DNA of 13,447 bases from AC-32 sp036522595 (lineage in GTDB: Bacteria; Actinomycetota; Thermoleophilia; Gaiellales; Gaiellaceae), in the NCBI GenBank assembly GCA_036522595.1, contig DATDFL010000042.1, positions 1 to 13,447 of the forward strand. The letters run 5' to 3'. How positions within the stretch are numbered: position 1 is the first letter of the stretch; each line of letters begins with the position of its first letter. The position numbers and the translations under genes were made by a program. Shown in pieces: positions 1 to 6,452 of this stretch. The notes beneath the pieces are model-generated. The model was not told where the DNA came from and did not search any database. It was given only the letters and a program-made list of their open reading frames with translations.

Positions 1-198
1 CTCGTCCTCTCGATCCTCGTCGTCGGCTTCGTCGAGCTGACCGCGAACGCAGGAGTGCCGGACCCGCCGCTCGTGCTCGCCGTCGACTGGCCGGTCGTCC
101 TGCTCTCGGCGCTCGTGGCGGCGATCCTCGCCGCGGCGCTCGTCGTCTTCCTCACAGGCCGCGCCTTCCGCCGCGCGACCCCGGAGCGATACGGATGA
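1..198 (+). CDS. C-terminal end of a membrane protein, probably an FtsX-like ABC permease (partial)
   Basis: The reading frame is open from the first base and stops with TGA at 196-198, leaving the last 65 residues. They contain the end of one hydrophobic segment (about residues 1-16), a short loop, a full membrane span (about residues 32-53) and a positively charged cytoplasmic tail ending ATPERYG. The stop overlaps the ATG of the next gene (ATGA), so the two are translationally coupled. The partner is a LolD/MacB-like ATPase, and such ATPases usually pair with FtsX-like permeases whose C-terminus is a pair of spans and a short basic tail. The permease call is therefore an inference from topology and context; no family motif is visible in this fragment. 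The 5' part lies outside the window. Confidence 0.6.
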   Translation, partial: LVLSILVVGFVELTANAGVPDPPLVLAVDWPVVLLSALVAAILAAALVVFLTGRAFRRATPERYG

Positions 199-1703
199 CG
201 ACTGCCGTCGACGCCCGCGACCTCTTCCGCGTCCACTCGACCCCGGAGGGTGACGCCGCCGCGCTGCAGGGGCTCTCGCTCACGGTGGAGGCCGGGGAGA
301 TCCTGACCCTGCTCGGGCCGAGCGGCGCGGGGAAGACGTCGTTCCTGCGGCTCCTCGCCGGGCTCGACCTGCCGTCGGCCGGGAGGCTGACCGTGCTCGG
401 GAGCGACCTGCGCACGCTCGGCTCGCGTGGGCGGGCCCGATACCGCACCGAGAGCGTCGGCTACCTCGACCAGCACTACGCGCGTGCCCTGGCGCCCGAG
501 CTCACCGCGCAGGAGCTCGTCGGCCTGCGGCTCCGCGCGGACGGGCAGGAGCACGAGGCCCGCTCGAACGAGCTGCTCGCTCGCGTGGGCCTCGAAGAGC
601 GGGCGGAGGCGCGACCCGCACAGCTCTCCGGCGGCGAGCAGCAGCGTGTCGCGCTCTGCGCAGCGCTCGCCCACCGGCCGAGGCTGCTGCTCGCCGACGA
701 GCCGACCGGCGAGCTCGACACCGCGAACGCGCGCATCGTCTACGCGGCGATCGCCGACCTTGCGCGCGCCGAGAACGCGACGGCCGTGATCGTGAGCCAC
801 GACCCCGAGTCGACGGAGATCGCCGACCGCGTCGTCCACATCCGCGACGGGCGCGTCAGCGAGGAGACGGTGCGCGGCGCAACCGGAAGCTCGATCGTCG
901 TCGGTCGCGGCGGCTGGCTGCAGCTGCCGCAGGAGTTCCTCGACCGGGCCGGGATCGGCTCGCGCGCGGCGGCGTCGCTCGAGGACGATCGGATCATCGT
1001 CACGGCGGCGGGAGCGCGCGCGGAGAGCGCCGAGGAGAAGCCCGCGGCCCGTGCGGCCGGGCCCGGAGAGACCGTCGCAGCGGTGCGGGACCTCGCCAAG
1101 ACCCACGGCGCGGGCACGAGCGCGGCGCACGTCTTCGACGGCTTCGCTGCGAGTTTCGAGAGCGGCCGCCTGACAGCCGTCACCGGCCCGTCGGGGTCGG
1201 GCAAGACGACGCTGCTGCTCCTGCTCGCGGGCCTCGACCTCCCCGACGCCGGCGAGATCGAGATCTGCGGCAAGCCGTTGAACGGCCTCGACCGGGCCCG
1301 CCGCGCGGAGCTGCGCCGCAAGCTGATCGCGCTGGTCGCGCAGCAACCCGGCCTGATCCCGTTCCTGAGCGCGCGCGAGAACGTCGAGCTGATCGCCGCC
1401 GTGCGAGAGCAGAGCGCGGACGGCGACGTGCTCGGCGCGGTTGGTCTCGCCGAACGCGCGGGCCAGCGCGTCTCGCGGCTCTCCGCAGGCGAGCAGGTCA
1501 GGGTCGCCGTCGCCCGGGCGCTCGCCGCCCAACCGCGCCTGCTGCTCGTCGACGAGCCGACCGCACGGCTCGACCAGGCGAACGCGCGCACGCTCGCCGT
1601 GCTCCTCTCGACGCTCGCCCGCGAGACCGGCGCGGCGGTCGTCTGCGCGACGCACGATCCGGTCGTAATCGAGCACGCCGACTCGGAGCTCTCGCTGGCA
1701 TAG
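195..1703 (+). CDS. ABC transporter ATP-binding protein with two fused nucleotide-binding domains and an AbrB-like linker
   Basis: 502 residues with two complete ABC ATPase cassettes. Cassette 1 has Walker A GPSGAGKT (41-48), Q-loop Gln93, signature LSGGEQQR (144-151), Walker B LLLADEP (164-170) and switch His202. Cassette 2 has Walker A GPSGSGKT (331-338), a Q-loop at 383-384, signature LSAGEQ (429-434), Walker B LLLVDEP (449-455) and His487. Both resemble the LolD/MacB/FtsE class that works with FtsX-like permeases in lipid, lipoprotein or peptide export or extraction; the substrate cannot be read from sequence. Residues about 232-272 between the cassettes contain GRGGWLQLPQEFLDRAGI, which resembles an AbrB/SpoVT swapped-hairpin element. 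The cassettes are not identical: the second signature has Ala for the second Gly, so the two ATP sites may differ. The ATG overlaps the upstream stop, with GGAG at 183-186 as ribosome-binding site, eight bases away. All catalytic residues are present. Confidence 0.93.
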   Translation: MTTAVDARDLFRVHSTPEGDAAALQGLSLTVEAGEILTLLGPSGAGKTSFLRLLAGLDLPSAGRLTVLGSDLRTLGSRGRARYRTESVGYLDQHYARALAPELTAQELVGLRLRADGQEHEARSNELLARVGLEERAEARPAQLSGGEQQRVALCAALAHRPRLLLADEPTGELDTANARIVYAAIADLARAENATAVIVSHDPESTEIADRVVHIRDGRVSEETVRGATGSSIVVGRGGWLQLPQEFLDRAGIGSRAAASLEDDRIIVTAAGARAESAEEKPAARAAGPGETVAAVRDLAKTHGAGTSAAHVFDGFAASFESGRLTAVTGPSGSGKTTLLLLLAGLDLPDAGEIEICGKPLNGLDRARRAELRRKLIALVAQQPGLIPFLSARENVELIAAVREQSADGDVLGAVGLAERAGQRVSRLSAGEQVRVAVARALAAQPRLLLVDEPTARLDQANARTLAVLLSTLARETGAAVVCATHDPVVIEHADSELSLA

Positions 1704-1713
1704 TCTCCGCGCT

Positions 1714-2757
1714 GTGGAGGGCATCAGCCTCGAGGAGCTCCAGCTCGCGGCACGGAACCACGGCATGCCGCTCGAGGCGCTGCGCTACCCCGTCACGCCG
1801 ATCGGCCTCCACTACCTGCTGATTCACTTCGACGTGCCGGACGTCGACCCGGGCGAGTGGAGCCTCACCGTGCACGGCGAGCGCGAGCTGACCCTCGACC
1901 TGGACGCGTTGAAGGAGCGCCCGCGCCAGGAGCTCACGGTGACGATGGAGTGCGCCGGCAACGGCCGCGCCCGCCTCGATCCGCGCCCCGTGAGCCAGCC
2001 CTGGCTGCTCGAGGCCGTCGGCACCGCGCGCTGGGGCGGGGCCGCGCTCAGGCCGCTGCTCGAAGACGCGGGCGTGGGGGAGGGCGCCGTCGAGGTGCTC
2101 TTCACCGGCCTCGACCGGGGCATCGACGGCGACATCGAGCAGCGCTACCAGCGCAGCCTCTCGCTCGGGGAAGCGCTCAGCGACGACCTGCTGCTCGCCT
2201 ACGAGATGAACGGCCAGCCGCTCCCGCCGCAACACGGTTTCCCGCTGCGCCTCGTCGTCCCCGGCTGGTACGGGATGACCAGCGTCAAGTGGCTGACCGA
2301 GATCGAGGTGATCCACGAGCCGTTCACCGGCTACCAGCAGCTGCAGGCGTACCGGATGCGGCAGGCCGAAGACGAGGAGGGCACGCCGATCGAGCGGATC
2401 GTGCCGCGCTCGCTGTTCGTGCCGCCCGGGATCCCTGAGTACTTCACGCGCGACCGAACCGCGGAGCCCGGCGAGCACGTCATTCTCGGGCGCGCGTGGT
2501 CGGGGTACGCGCCGATCGCGGGGGTGCAGTTCAGCAGCGACGGAGGCTCGACCTGGAGCGACGCCGAGCTCGAGCCGCAGGAGGAGCGCTGGGCCTGGCG
2601 TGGCTGGCGCTTCTGCTGGCAGGCCGAGCCGGGTGAGCACCACCTCTGTTCACGCGCGCGCGACGAGCAAGGCAACGAACAGCCCGTCGACCCGACCTGG
2701 AACCTCGGCGGCTACTTGAACAACGCCGTGCAGACGGTCCGTGTGACCGTTACCTAG
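1714..2757 (+). CDS. Sulfite-oxidase-family molybdopterin-dependent oxidoreductase (cofactor and dimerisation domains only)
   Basis: 347 residues. The N-terminal molybdopterin domain (about 20-215) contains TMECAGNGR, whose Cys80 aligns with the cysteine that binds molybdenum in sulfite oxidases. It also has TARWGGAALR (104-113), AYEMNGQPLP (162-171) and HGFPLRLVVPGWYG (174-187), followed by SVKWL. Residues about 245-345 match the Mo-co dimerisation domain, an Ig-like fold with SSDGGSTW. There is no heme domain, no twin-arginine signal and no membrane span, so it appears cytoplasmic and must pass electrons to an external acceptor. Family members oxidise sulfite or reduce S- or N-oxides; the substrate here is unknown. 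The GTG start lies ten bases after the ATPase stop with no clear ribosome-binding site. ATG at 1765 (Met18) is an alternative, but the earlier start keeps the NHGMP segment near the family N-terminus. The stop overlaps the opposing gene's stop. Confidence 0.9.
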   Translation: MEGISLEELQLAARNHGMPLEALRYPVTPIGLHYLLIHFDVPDVDPGEWSLTVHGERELTLDLDALKERPRQELTVTMECAGNGRARLDPRPVSQPWLLEAVGTARWGGAALRPLLEDAGVGEGAVEVLFTGLDRGIDGDIEQRYQRSLSLGEALSDDLLLAYEMNGQPLPPQHGFPLRLVVPGWYGMTSVKWLTEIEVIHEPFTGYQQLQAYRMRQAEDEEGTPIERIVPRSLFVPPGIPEYFTRDRTAEPGEHVILGRAWSGYAPIAGVQFSSDGGSTWSDAELEPQEERWAWRGWRFCWQAEPGEHHLCSRARDEQGNEQPVDPTWNLGGYLNNAVQTVRVTVT

Positions 2758-2969
2758 TCGTCGCCTTCGGCGAAGCGCTCGGCGTCTTCGATCGTCTCGT
2801 CGCGGAAGGTCACCGTCTCTGCCGCGCGCTGGTCGGTCTCGAGCCCGGTCATGTCGCCGGAGGCAAAGCGCTGCTCCTCGGGGGTCTCGTGCTCCCGCTC
2901 GATCTCGCGCTCGATCGCCTGCTCGTCCTTGCGCTGCGTCATGCGCTTCCACCAGGACGTGATTCCCAT
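2754..2969 (-). CDS. Small acidic hypothetical protein (71 aa)
   Basis: I do not recognise a family. The 71-residue product is strongly charged and hydrophilic. It starts MGITSWWKRM, with two tryptophans near the N-terminus, continues with a Glu/Arg-rich probably helical stretch (about 14-32, EREIEREHE), and ends in an acidic tail (EDAERFAEGDD). There is no signal peptide, membrane span or metal-binding motif. It starts ten bases after the stop of the 213-residue protein on the same strand, so it is probably the last gene of a three-gene unit; no strong ribosome-binding site is visible, and GAGG lies about 19 bases upstream inside the previous gene. Its stop (CTA on the plus strand, 2754-2756) shares two bases with the molybdoenzyme stop. 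The frame could be fortuitous, but its spacing and coherent composition argue that it is real. Confidence 0.6.
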   Translation of the reverse strand: MGITSWWKRMTQRKDEQAIEREIEREHETPEEQRFASGDMTGLETDQRAAETVTFRDETIEDAERFAEGDD

Positions 2970-2979
2970 GCCGGTGAGT

Positions 2980-3621
2980 CTACGCCTCGAGCCGCTCGAG
3001 CTCGGCCTCCGCCTTGGCCAGCCGCTCCGCCGCTGCGGTCGCCTCGCGCTCCGCCCGCTGGGCCTCCGCCTTCAGCTTCCGGACGCGCTCTTGGGCCTTC
3101 TTCAGCTTGGGGTTCTTCCGCGGCGGGGGTTTGGGCTTTGCTTTGGGTCTCTTCGTAGCGGGCATGCCCACAAGCGCTTCGAAGCCCGGCGGCTCGAGCT
3201 CCTCGGTGAGCCGGCCGCGCTTCAGCAGGTCTCGGCCCTCGTCGGTCAGCGAGGCGGCGCGCAGCGTCTGAATCGCCCGATCCGCCGCTTGCGGCCCGAC
3301 CCCGGCCTCCCGTGCGGCAGAGGCCAGCCGCTCCAGCGCGTGCTGCTCGTCGCTCCGGGCCTCCGCGAAGCCCTTCGCCGAAGCCTGCGCCTTGCCGAGC
3401 GCCTCGCCGGCCTTGAGGAGGCGCTTGACGTCCATTTCCCGTTCGTGCGCGAGCTGGTTGACGAGCCAGACGGCGACCGTCGGCTTTCGCAGGCCCTTGA
3501 CCTCGTCGGCGAGGTCGCGCTCGCCGTCGGCGCGGAGCCGTTTCGCGAGCTCGTCGCGTGCCGCGGTGAACTCGTTCAGCGGCAGCGCATAGAGCCGGTC
3601 GAGCTCCTCCTCGAGGCTCAC
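2980..3621 (-). CDS. Hypothetical helical protein with C-terminal coiled coil (213 aa)
   Basis: No function can be assigned. The N-terminal part (about 1-60) reads like a conserved module seen in uncharacterised high-GC actinobacterial proteins: LDRLYALPLNEFTAARDELA, then LRKPTVAVWLVNQLA (44-58). The middle (60-150) is Ala/Glu/Arg-rich and predicted helical. Residues about 154-172 form a Lys/Pro-rich linker (KRPKAKPKPPPRKNPK), and 173-213 form a heptad-like coiled coil ending AEAELERLEA. There is no signal peptide or membrane span. The basic linker plus coiled coil could serve nucleic-acid or protein binding, but that is only inference. The start is GTG at 3621, followed by SLEEELDRLY; no strong ribosome-binding site precedes it, and the 30-residue membrane-protein frame ends 13 bases upstream, suggesting coupling. 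The acidic 71-residue gene follows at ten bases. Confidence 0.82.
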   Translation of the reverse strand: MSLEEELDRLYALPLNEFTAARDELAKRLRADGERDLADEVKGLRKPTVAVWLVNQLAHEREMDVKRLLKAGEALGKAQASAKGFAEARSDEQHALERLASAAREAGVGPQAADRAIQTLRAASLTDEGRDLLKRGRLTEELEPPGFEALVGMPATKRPKAKPKPPPRKNPKLKKAQERVRKLKAEAQRAEREATAAAERLAKAEAELERLEA

Positions 3622-3634
3622 GCGCGCGAGTCTG

Positions 3635-3727
3635 TCAGACGCGAACCGTGACCGTCAGCGCGAAGGCGACGAAGGCGAGCACCACGCCCGCGATCACAAC
3701 CAATCCGCTGTAGAAAGACCTTCCCAC
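3635..3727 (-). CDS. Candidate 30-residue single-span membrane protein
   Basis: A frame too short for routine gene finding, starting at GTG 3727 and ending TGA at 3635. The product begins MGRSFYSG, has an uninterrupted hydrophobic stretch (residues 9-24, LVVIAGVVLAFVAFAL) long enough to cross the membrane, and ends TVTVRV. A near-perfect Shine-Dalgarno sequence, AAAGGAGG (3737-3744 on the minus strand), lies nine bases upstream of GTG; it is the best ribosome-binding site in the window and serves no other good gene. An ATG closer to it opens only a 13-codon frame. An in-frame TAA just upstream fixes the start. It lies 13 bases ahead of the 213-residue gene in the same direction. It could instead be a short leader peptide, but the hydrophobic composition favours a small membrane protein. 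Function unknown. Confidence 0.55.
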   Translation of the reverse strand: MGRSFYSGLVVIAGVVLAFVAFALTVTVRV

Positions 3728-3736
3728 GACCCCATT

Positions 3737-3744
3737 CCTCCTTT
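3737..3744 (-). promoter_or_regulatory. Strong Shine-Dalgarno sequence that decides the start of the 30-residue ORF
   Basis: On the minus strand this reads AAAGGAGG, eight bases complementary to the 16S rRNA 3' end. Spacing to the GTG at 3727 is nine bases. Neighbouring genes have only weak sites, so this one stands out and is the main reason for calling the small membrane protein. Confidence 0.65.
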
Positions 3745-3793
3745 ATCCCCTAACTCCGATGAGCCTACGGGTGGTCGCGGACGGCGGCATCAC

Positions 3794-4501
3794 TCAACCG
3801 GGTGGTCTGAGCACCGCAAATTGGTCGGTTATCTCGAGCCGGCGGGCCCGGAAGCGGTAGAGCGCGGCGGGCCGGCCGCCCGTGCGCCCGGGCTCGCGGC
3901 GCTCGCCGGTCGGCGCGAGGACGCCCCGGCGGAGGAGAACGCGCTGCAGGTTCGTCGCCGAGACCTCGTGCCCGAGCGCGGCGACGTAGATCTCGCGCAG
4001 CTGCGAGAGCGTGAAGACCGGCGGTGCGAGCGCGAACCCGACGTTCGTGTACGAGAGCTTCGCGCGGAGCCGGTCGCGGCCGGCGAGCGTGATCGCGCGG
4101 TGGTCGAAGGCGAGCTCGGGAAGGCGCGAGACCGGATGCCAGGCGGTGTCCTCGGGGACGACGGGGTCCAGGTCGGCGGGCACGAGCCCCAGGTACGCGG
4201 TGGCCAGCTCCCACTCGAGGGGGTTTCGGCCCGGATCGCTGAGGACCTCGAGCTGCTCCAGGTGCGCGAGCTCGCGCACGTCGACCTTGACCGCGAGGTG
4301 CCGTCGAATCGAGTCCTCCAGCGTCTCGCCTGGATCGAGGTAGCCGCCCGGGAGGGACCACGCGCCGAGAAACGGCTCGCGGGCACGCTGCCACAGCAGC
4401 ACCTGGAGCCTCCCCTCTCGCACCTGGAGGACGACCGCCAGAGTGACGTGAGCGGGCCGCTGCCTGGTAGACTCTCCACGAGGTTTTCGACTCATAGACA
4501 A
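3794..4501 (-). CDS. nrtR: NrtR-type transcriptional regulator (degenerate Nudix domain plus C-terminal winged helix)
   Basis: 235 residues. The N-terminal Nudix fold (about 17-150) includes WSLPGGYLDPGETLEDSIR. The Nudix box runs G53-YLDPG-E59-TLEDSIR-R67, but the catalytic REUxEExGU part reads RHLAVKVDV (67-75): the glutamates are replaced by His, Val and Lys and the Gly by Asp. Loss of hydrolytic residues is known in NrtR regulators, which bind ADP-ribose as an effector and control NAD metabolism genes. Residues about 162-220 match the NrtR winged helix: FTLSQLREIYVAALG, then a GGRPAALYRF hairpin. It is divergent from a nicotinamidase-like gene and an NiaP-like carrier, as expected for an NAD-salvage regulator. 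The start is TTG at 4501 or ATG at 4495 (Met3); neither has a ribosome-binding site, so the message may be leaderless. An imperfect palindrome covers this start, suggesting autoregulation. A non-regulatory Nudix protein is much less likely. Confidence 0.87.
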   Translation of the reverse strand: MSMSRKPRGESTRQRPAHVTLAVVLQVREGRLQVLLWQRAREPFLGAWSLPGGYLDPGETLEDSIRRHLAVKVDVRELAHLEQLEVLSDPGRNPLEWELATAYLGLVPADLDPVVPEDTAWHPVSRLPELAFDHRAITLAGRDRLRAKLSYTNVGFALAPPVFTLSQLREIYVAALGHEVSATNLQRVLLRRGVLAPTGERREPGRTGGRPAALYRFRARRLEITDQFAVLRPPG

Positions 4502-4505
4502 AAAC
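4483..4505. promoter_or_regulatory. Imperfect 23-bp palindrome, candidate NrtR operator
   Basis: The arms are GTTTT (4483-4487) and AAAAC (4501-4505), centred on base 4494; 8 of 11 base pairs are complementary, with mismatches at 4488/4500, 4490/4498 and 4493/4495. NrtR sites described in other bacteria are palindromes of about 21 bp in promoters of NAD-metabolism genes. This one spans the nrtR start codon and ends 18 bases before the nicotinamidase ATG, so a bound dimer could block both directions. The assignment is an inference from position and symmetry. Confidence 0.5.
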
Positions 4506-4523
4506 TACCGGAATGGAGACGGG

Positions 4524-5075
4524 ATGCGCGCACTGATCATCGACGACATGCTCCACGACTTCGTCGACGGGGCGCTCGCGAACCCGAATGCACAGGCGAT
4601 CGTCGGGCCGCTGGAGCGCCTGCTCGAGCACGCGCGTGACGAAGGTTGGGTCGTCGTCTATTCGAACGACGCACACCATCCGGGGGACCCCGAGGTACGC
4701 ATCTGGGGCGAGCACGCGATGGCTGGCACGCCTGGCGCCGAGGTGATCTCGGCGTTGGAGCCGCGTGAAGGCGACATCGTCTGCCCCAAGCGCGTCTACG
4801 GCGGCTTCGAAGGCACGGGGCTCGACGAGCAGCTCAGGGAGCGAGGGGTCGACGAGGTCGTGATCACCGGCCAGCACACGCACATCTGCGTGCGGCACAC
4901 CGCCTACGGCGCGATGGTGCACGGCTACGAGATCGTGATCCCACGCGACGGCGTCTGCGCCTGGCCTGAGGTCGATCCGGACGAAGCCCTCGAGTACCTC
5001 GAGACGATGTACGGGGCGAAGCTGACGACCATCGACGAGCTCACCGGGGTGCCGGCCGCACGGACGGTGCGATGA
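4524..5075 (+). CDS. pncA: Nicotinamidase-like cysteine hydrolase (isochorismatase superfamily)
   Basis: 183 residues, the usual size of small PncA-type nicotinamidases. It probably converts nicotinamide to nicotinate and ammonia in NAD salvage. The superfamily catalytic triad is visible: Asp8 in IIDDMLHDF, Lys89 in CPKRVYGGF, and nucleophile Cys122 in GQHTHICVRHTAYGA. Metal-site candidates lie in SNDAHHPGD (Asp49, His51), and the WGEHAMAGTPGAE segment (61-73) corresponds to the WPxHCxQGTPGAE region of nicotinamidases. Close relatives hydrolyse other amides or isochorismate, so the substrate rests partly on the adjacent divergent nrtR and the coupled niacin-transporter-like gene. ATG at 4524 has GGAG at 4515-4518 five bases upstream. 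The stop overlaps the ATG of the carrier (ATGA). It is likely repressed by the NrtR-type protein through the palindrome at 4483-4505. Confidence 0.8.
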   Translation: MRALIIDDMLHDFVDGALANPNAQAIVGPLERLLEHARDEGWVVVYSNDAHHPGDPEVRIWGEHAMAGTPGAEVISALEPREGDIVCPKRVYGGFEGTGLDEQLRERGVDEVVITGQHTHICVRHTAYGAMVHGYEIVIPRDGVCAWPEVDPDEALEYLETMYGAKLTTIDELTGVPAARTVR

Positions 5076-6412
5076 GCGCGATCGCTGCACCGAACGTCCG
5101 GGACGTCGAACAAGTCCTGCGCGAGGGTGGGCTCTCGCGCTTCCACAAGAAGGCGATCCTGGTCACCGGCGCCGCTTGGACGTTCGTGGCAATGGAGATC
5201 CTGCTCGTCGGGTTCGTCGCGCCGACGTTCACGGCGATCTGGCACCTCGACGGGCGCATGCAGGGGCTCGTCAACAGCGCGGCGCTGGCGGGATCGCTGT
5301 GCGGCTCTCTGGTGCTCGGGCGGCTGGCCGACCGAATCGGCCGGCGCGCGATCTTCCAGTACGCGATTCTCTGGTACGCGGTCTTCACGGCGCTGACGTC
5401 GCTTGCCTGGGGGCCGTGGTCGGTGATGACGTTCCGGTTCTTCGCGGGGCTTGGGCTCGGCGGGCTCCTGGTGGTCGACCCGTCGATGCTGGCCGAGTAC
5501 CTGCCGCCGCAGCGGCGCGGCCGCCTTCTGGTGTTCCTCGATTTCTGGTGGCCGGTCGGGCTGCTGATGGCGACCGGGCTCTCGTTCCTGTTCCTCGGGC
5601 CGAATTTCAACCGGTTCGGCGACTGGAGCTGGCGCTACCTGTTCCTGGCCGCAGCGTTCCCCGCGTTCCTCGCGTTCATCGTGCGGCGGACACTTCCGGA
5701 GAGCCCGTACTTCCTGGCTCGCCGCGGTCGTGACCGCGAGGCCGCCAAGGTACTCGAGGAGATCACCGGGCGGCCGGTCGGGGAGGGCGAGCTGAGCGCG
5801 CCCGAGGAGCCCGAGTCGTCGGTGCGGGAGCTCGCGGCGCCGGCCTTGCGGGGGCGAGCTGCAACGACCGCGCTCGTCTGGATCGCCCTGAACGTCTCGT
5901 ACTACGGGCTGTTCCTGTGGCTGCCGTTCGTGCTCCAGGGCGAGAAGCACTTCCATGTCGACCTGTATCTGCTGCTCGCGCTGAGCGCCCTGTCGCAGTT
6001 CCCCGGCTACGCGGCGGCGATCTGGCTCGTCGAGCGGATCGGCCGCAAGCCGACGCTGGCGGCGTTCCTCTTCCTGGGCGGCGTCTCCGCCTACGCGTTC
6101 TCGGCGGCCGACACGCAGGGCGTCTACATCACGGCGCTCTTCTTCGTCGGCTTCTTCAACCTCGGCGCCTGGGGGGCGGTCTACCCGTACACGGCCGAGC
6201 TTTTCCCGACGCGGCTGCGCTCGAGCGCCTTCGGCGTGATGGAGGGCGTGGGCAAGGCGGCCGCGATCGCGGGGCCGTACATCTTCGGCCACCTGAAGGA
6301 CGCGACCGGAAACACGTCGTGGTCGATCACGTTCATCGCAATCGTGATGGCCGCGGGCGCACTCGTAGCGGCGGCGTTCGGCCGAGAGACAAAAGGCGCG
6401 AGCCTGAGCTAG
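5072..6412 (+). CDS. MFS transporter resembling NiaP/YceI niacin carriers
   Basis: 446 residues with about 12 membrane spans and a central cytoplasmic loop (about 215-262). MFS motif A is present as GRLADRIGRR (83-92) and repeated in the second half as ERIGRK (321-326). PESPYFLARRGR (209-220) is typical of the sugar-porter/organic-ion-porter group. Segments NVSYYGLFLWLP (274-285), SQFPGYAAAIWLVE (308-321), SAYAFSAAD (339-347) and FFNLGAWGAVYPYTAELFPT (361-380) closely resemble what I recall of Bacillus YceI (NiaP), a niacin transporter. Coupling to the nicotinamidase-like gene (ATGA overlap) and the adjacent NrtR-type regulator support uptake of nicotinate or nicotinamide by proton symport. 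An aromatic-acid or sugar substrate cannot be excluded. The short hydrophilic N-terminus (about 28 residues) precedes the first span. No frameshift or truncation is seen. Confidence 0.85.
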   Translation: MSAIAAPNVRDVEQVLREGGLSRFHKKAILVTGAAWTFVAMEILLVGFVAPTFTAIWHLDGRMQGLVNSAALAGSLCGSLVLGRLADRIGRRAIFQYAILWYAVFTALTSLAWGPWSVMTFRFFAGLGLGGLLVVDPSMLAEYLPPQRRGRLLVFLDFWWPVGLLMATGLSFLFLGPNFNRFGDWSWRYLFLAAAFPAFLAFIVRRTLPESPYFLARRGRDREAAKVLEEITGRPVGEGELSAPEEPESSVRELAAPALRGRAATTALVWIALNVSYYGLFLWLPFVLQGEKHFHVDLYLLLALSALSQFPGYAAAIWLVERIGRKPTLAAFLFLGGVSAYAFSAADTQGVYITALFFVGFFNLGAWGAVYPYTAELFPTRLRSSAFGVMEGVGKAAAIAGPYIFGHLKDATGNTSWSITFIAIVMAAGALVAAAFGRETKGASLS

Positions 6413-6426
6413 TCACATCTCGCGCG

Positions 6427-6439
6427 GGTGTCTGACACC
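6427..6439. repeat. Short palindrome GGTGTCTGACACC between convergent genes
   Basis: Six-base arms GGTGTC and GACACC flank a single T, in the 40-bp gap between the MFS gene and the WD40 gene, which converge here. As RNA it could form a five-base-pair stem with a CTG loop, extended weakly by GCG/CGC flanks, but no T-run follows, so evidence for an intrinsic terminator is weak. It may instead be one copy of a dispersed genomic palindrome; one copy in the window cannot show this. Confidence 0.4.
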
Positions 6440-6452
6440 TACCGCGTGAGCC

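Noticed and set aside
1498..2643. 381-codon open frame on the minus strand
   Set aside because: It spans the end of the ATPase and most of the molybdoenzyme in antisense; both sense genes have diagnostic motifs.
2851..3651. 266-codon open frame on the plus strand
   Set aside because: It is Leu/Arg-rich antisense of the 213-residue and 71-residue genes; the sense product has better composition and a coiled coil.
3695..3735. ATG five bases... adjacent to the strong Shine-Dalgarno sequence, opening a 13-codon frame
   Set aside because: The ATG is only one base from the ribosome-binding site and the frame stops after 13 codons; the GTG at 3727 has proper spacing and a membrane-span product.
3765..5090. 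441-codon open frame on the minus strand
   Set aside because: It covers nrtR in another frame and pncA in antisense, crossing the divergent promoter region, and has no recognisable domain.
4925..6292. 455-codon open frame on the minus strand
   Set aside because: It is antisense to the MFS carrier. Its Arg/Glu/Gln/Pro-rich product has no recognisable fold, as expected for shadow frames in GC-rich DNA.
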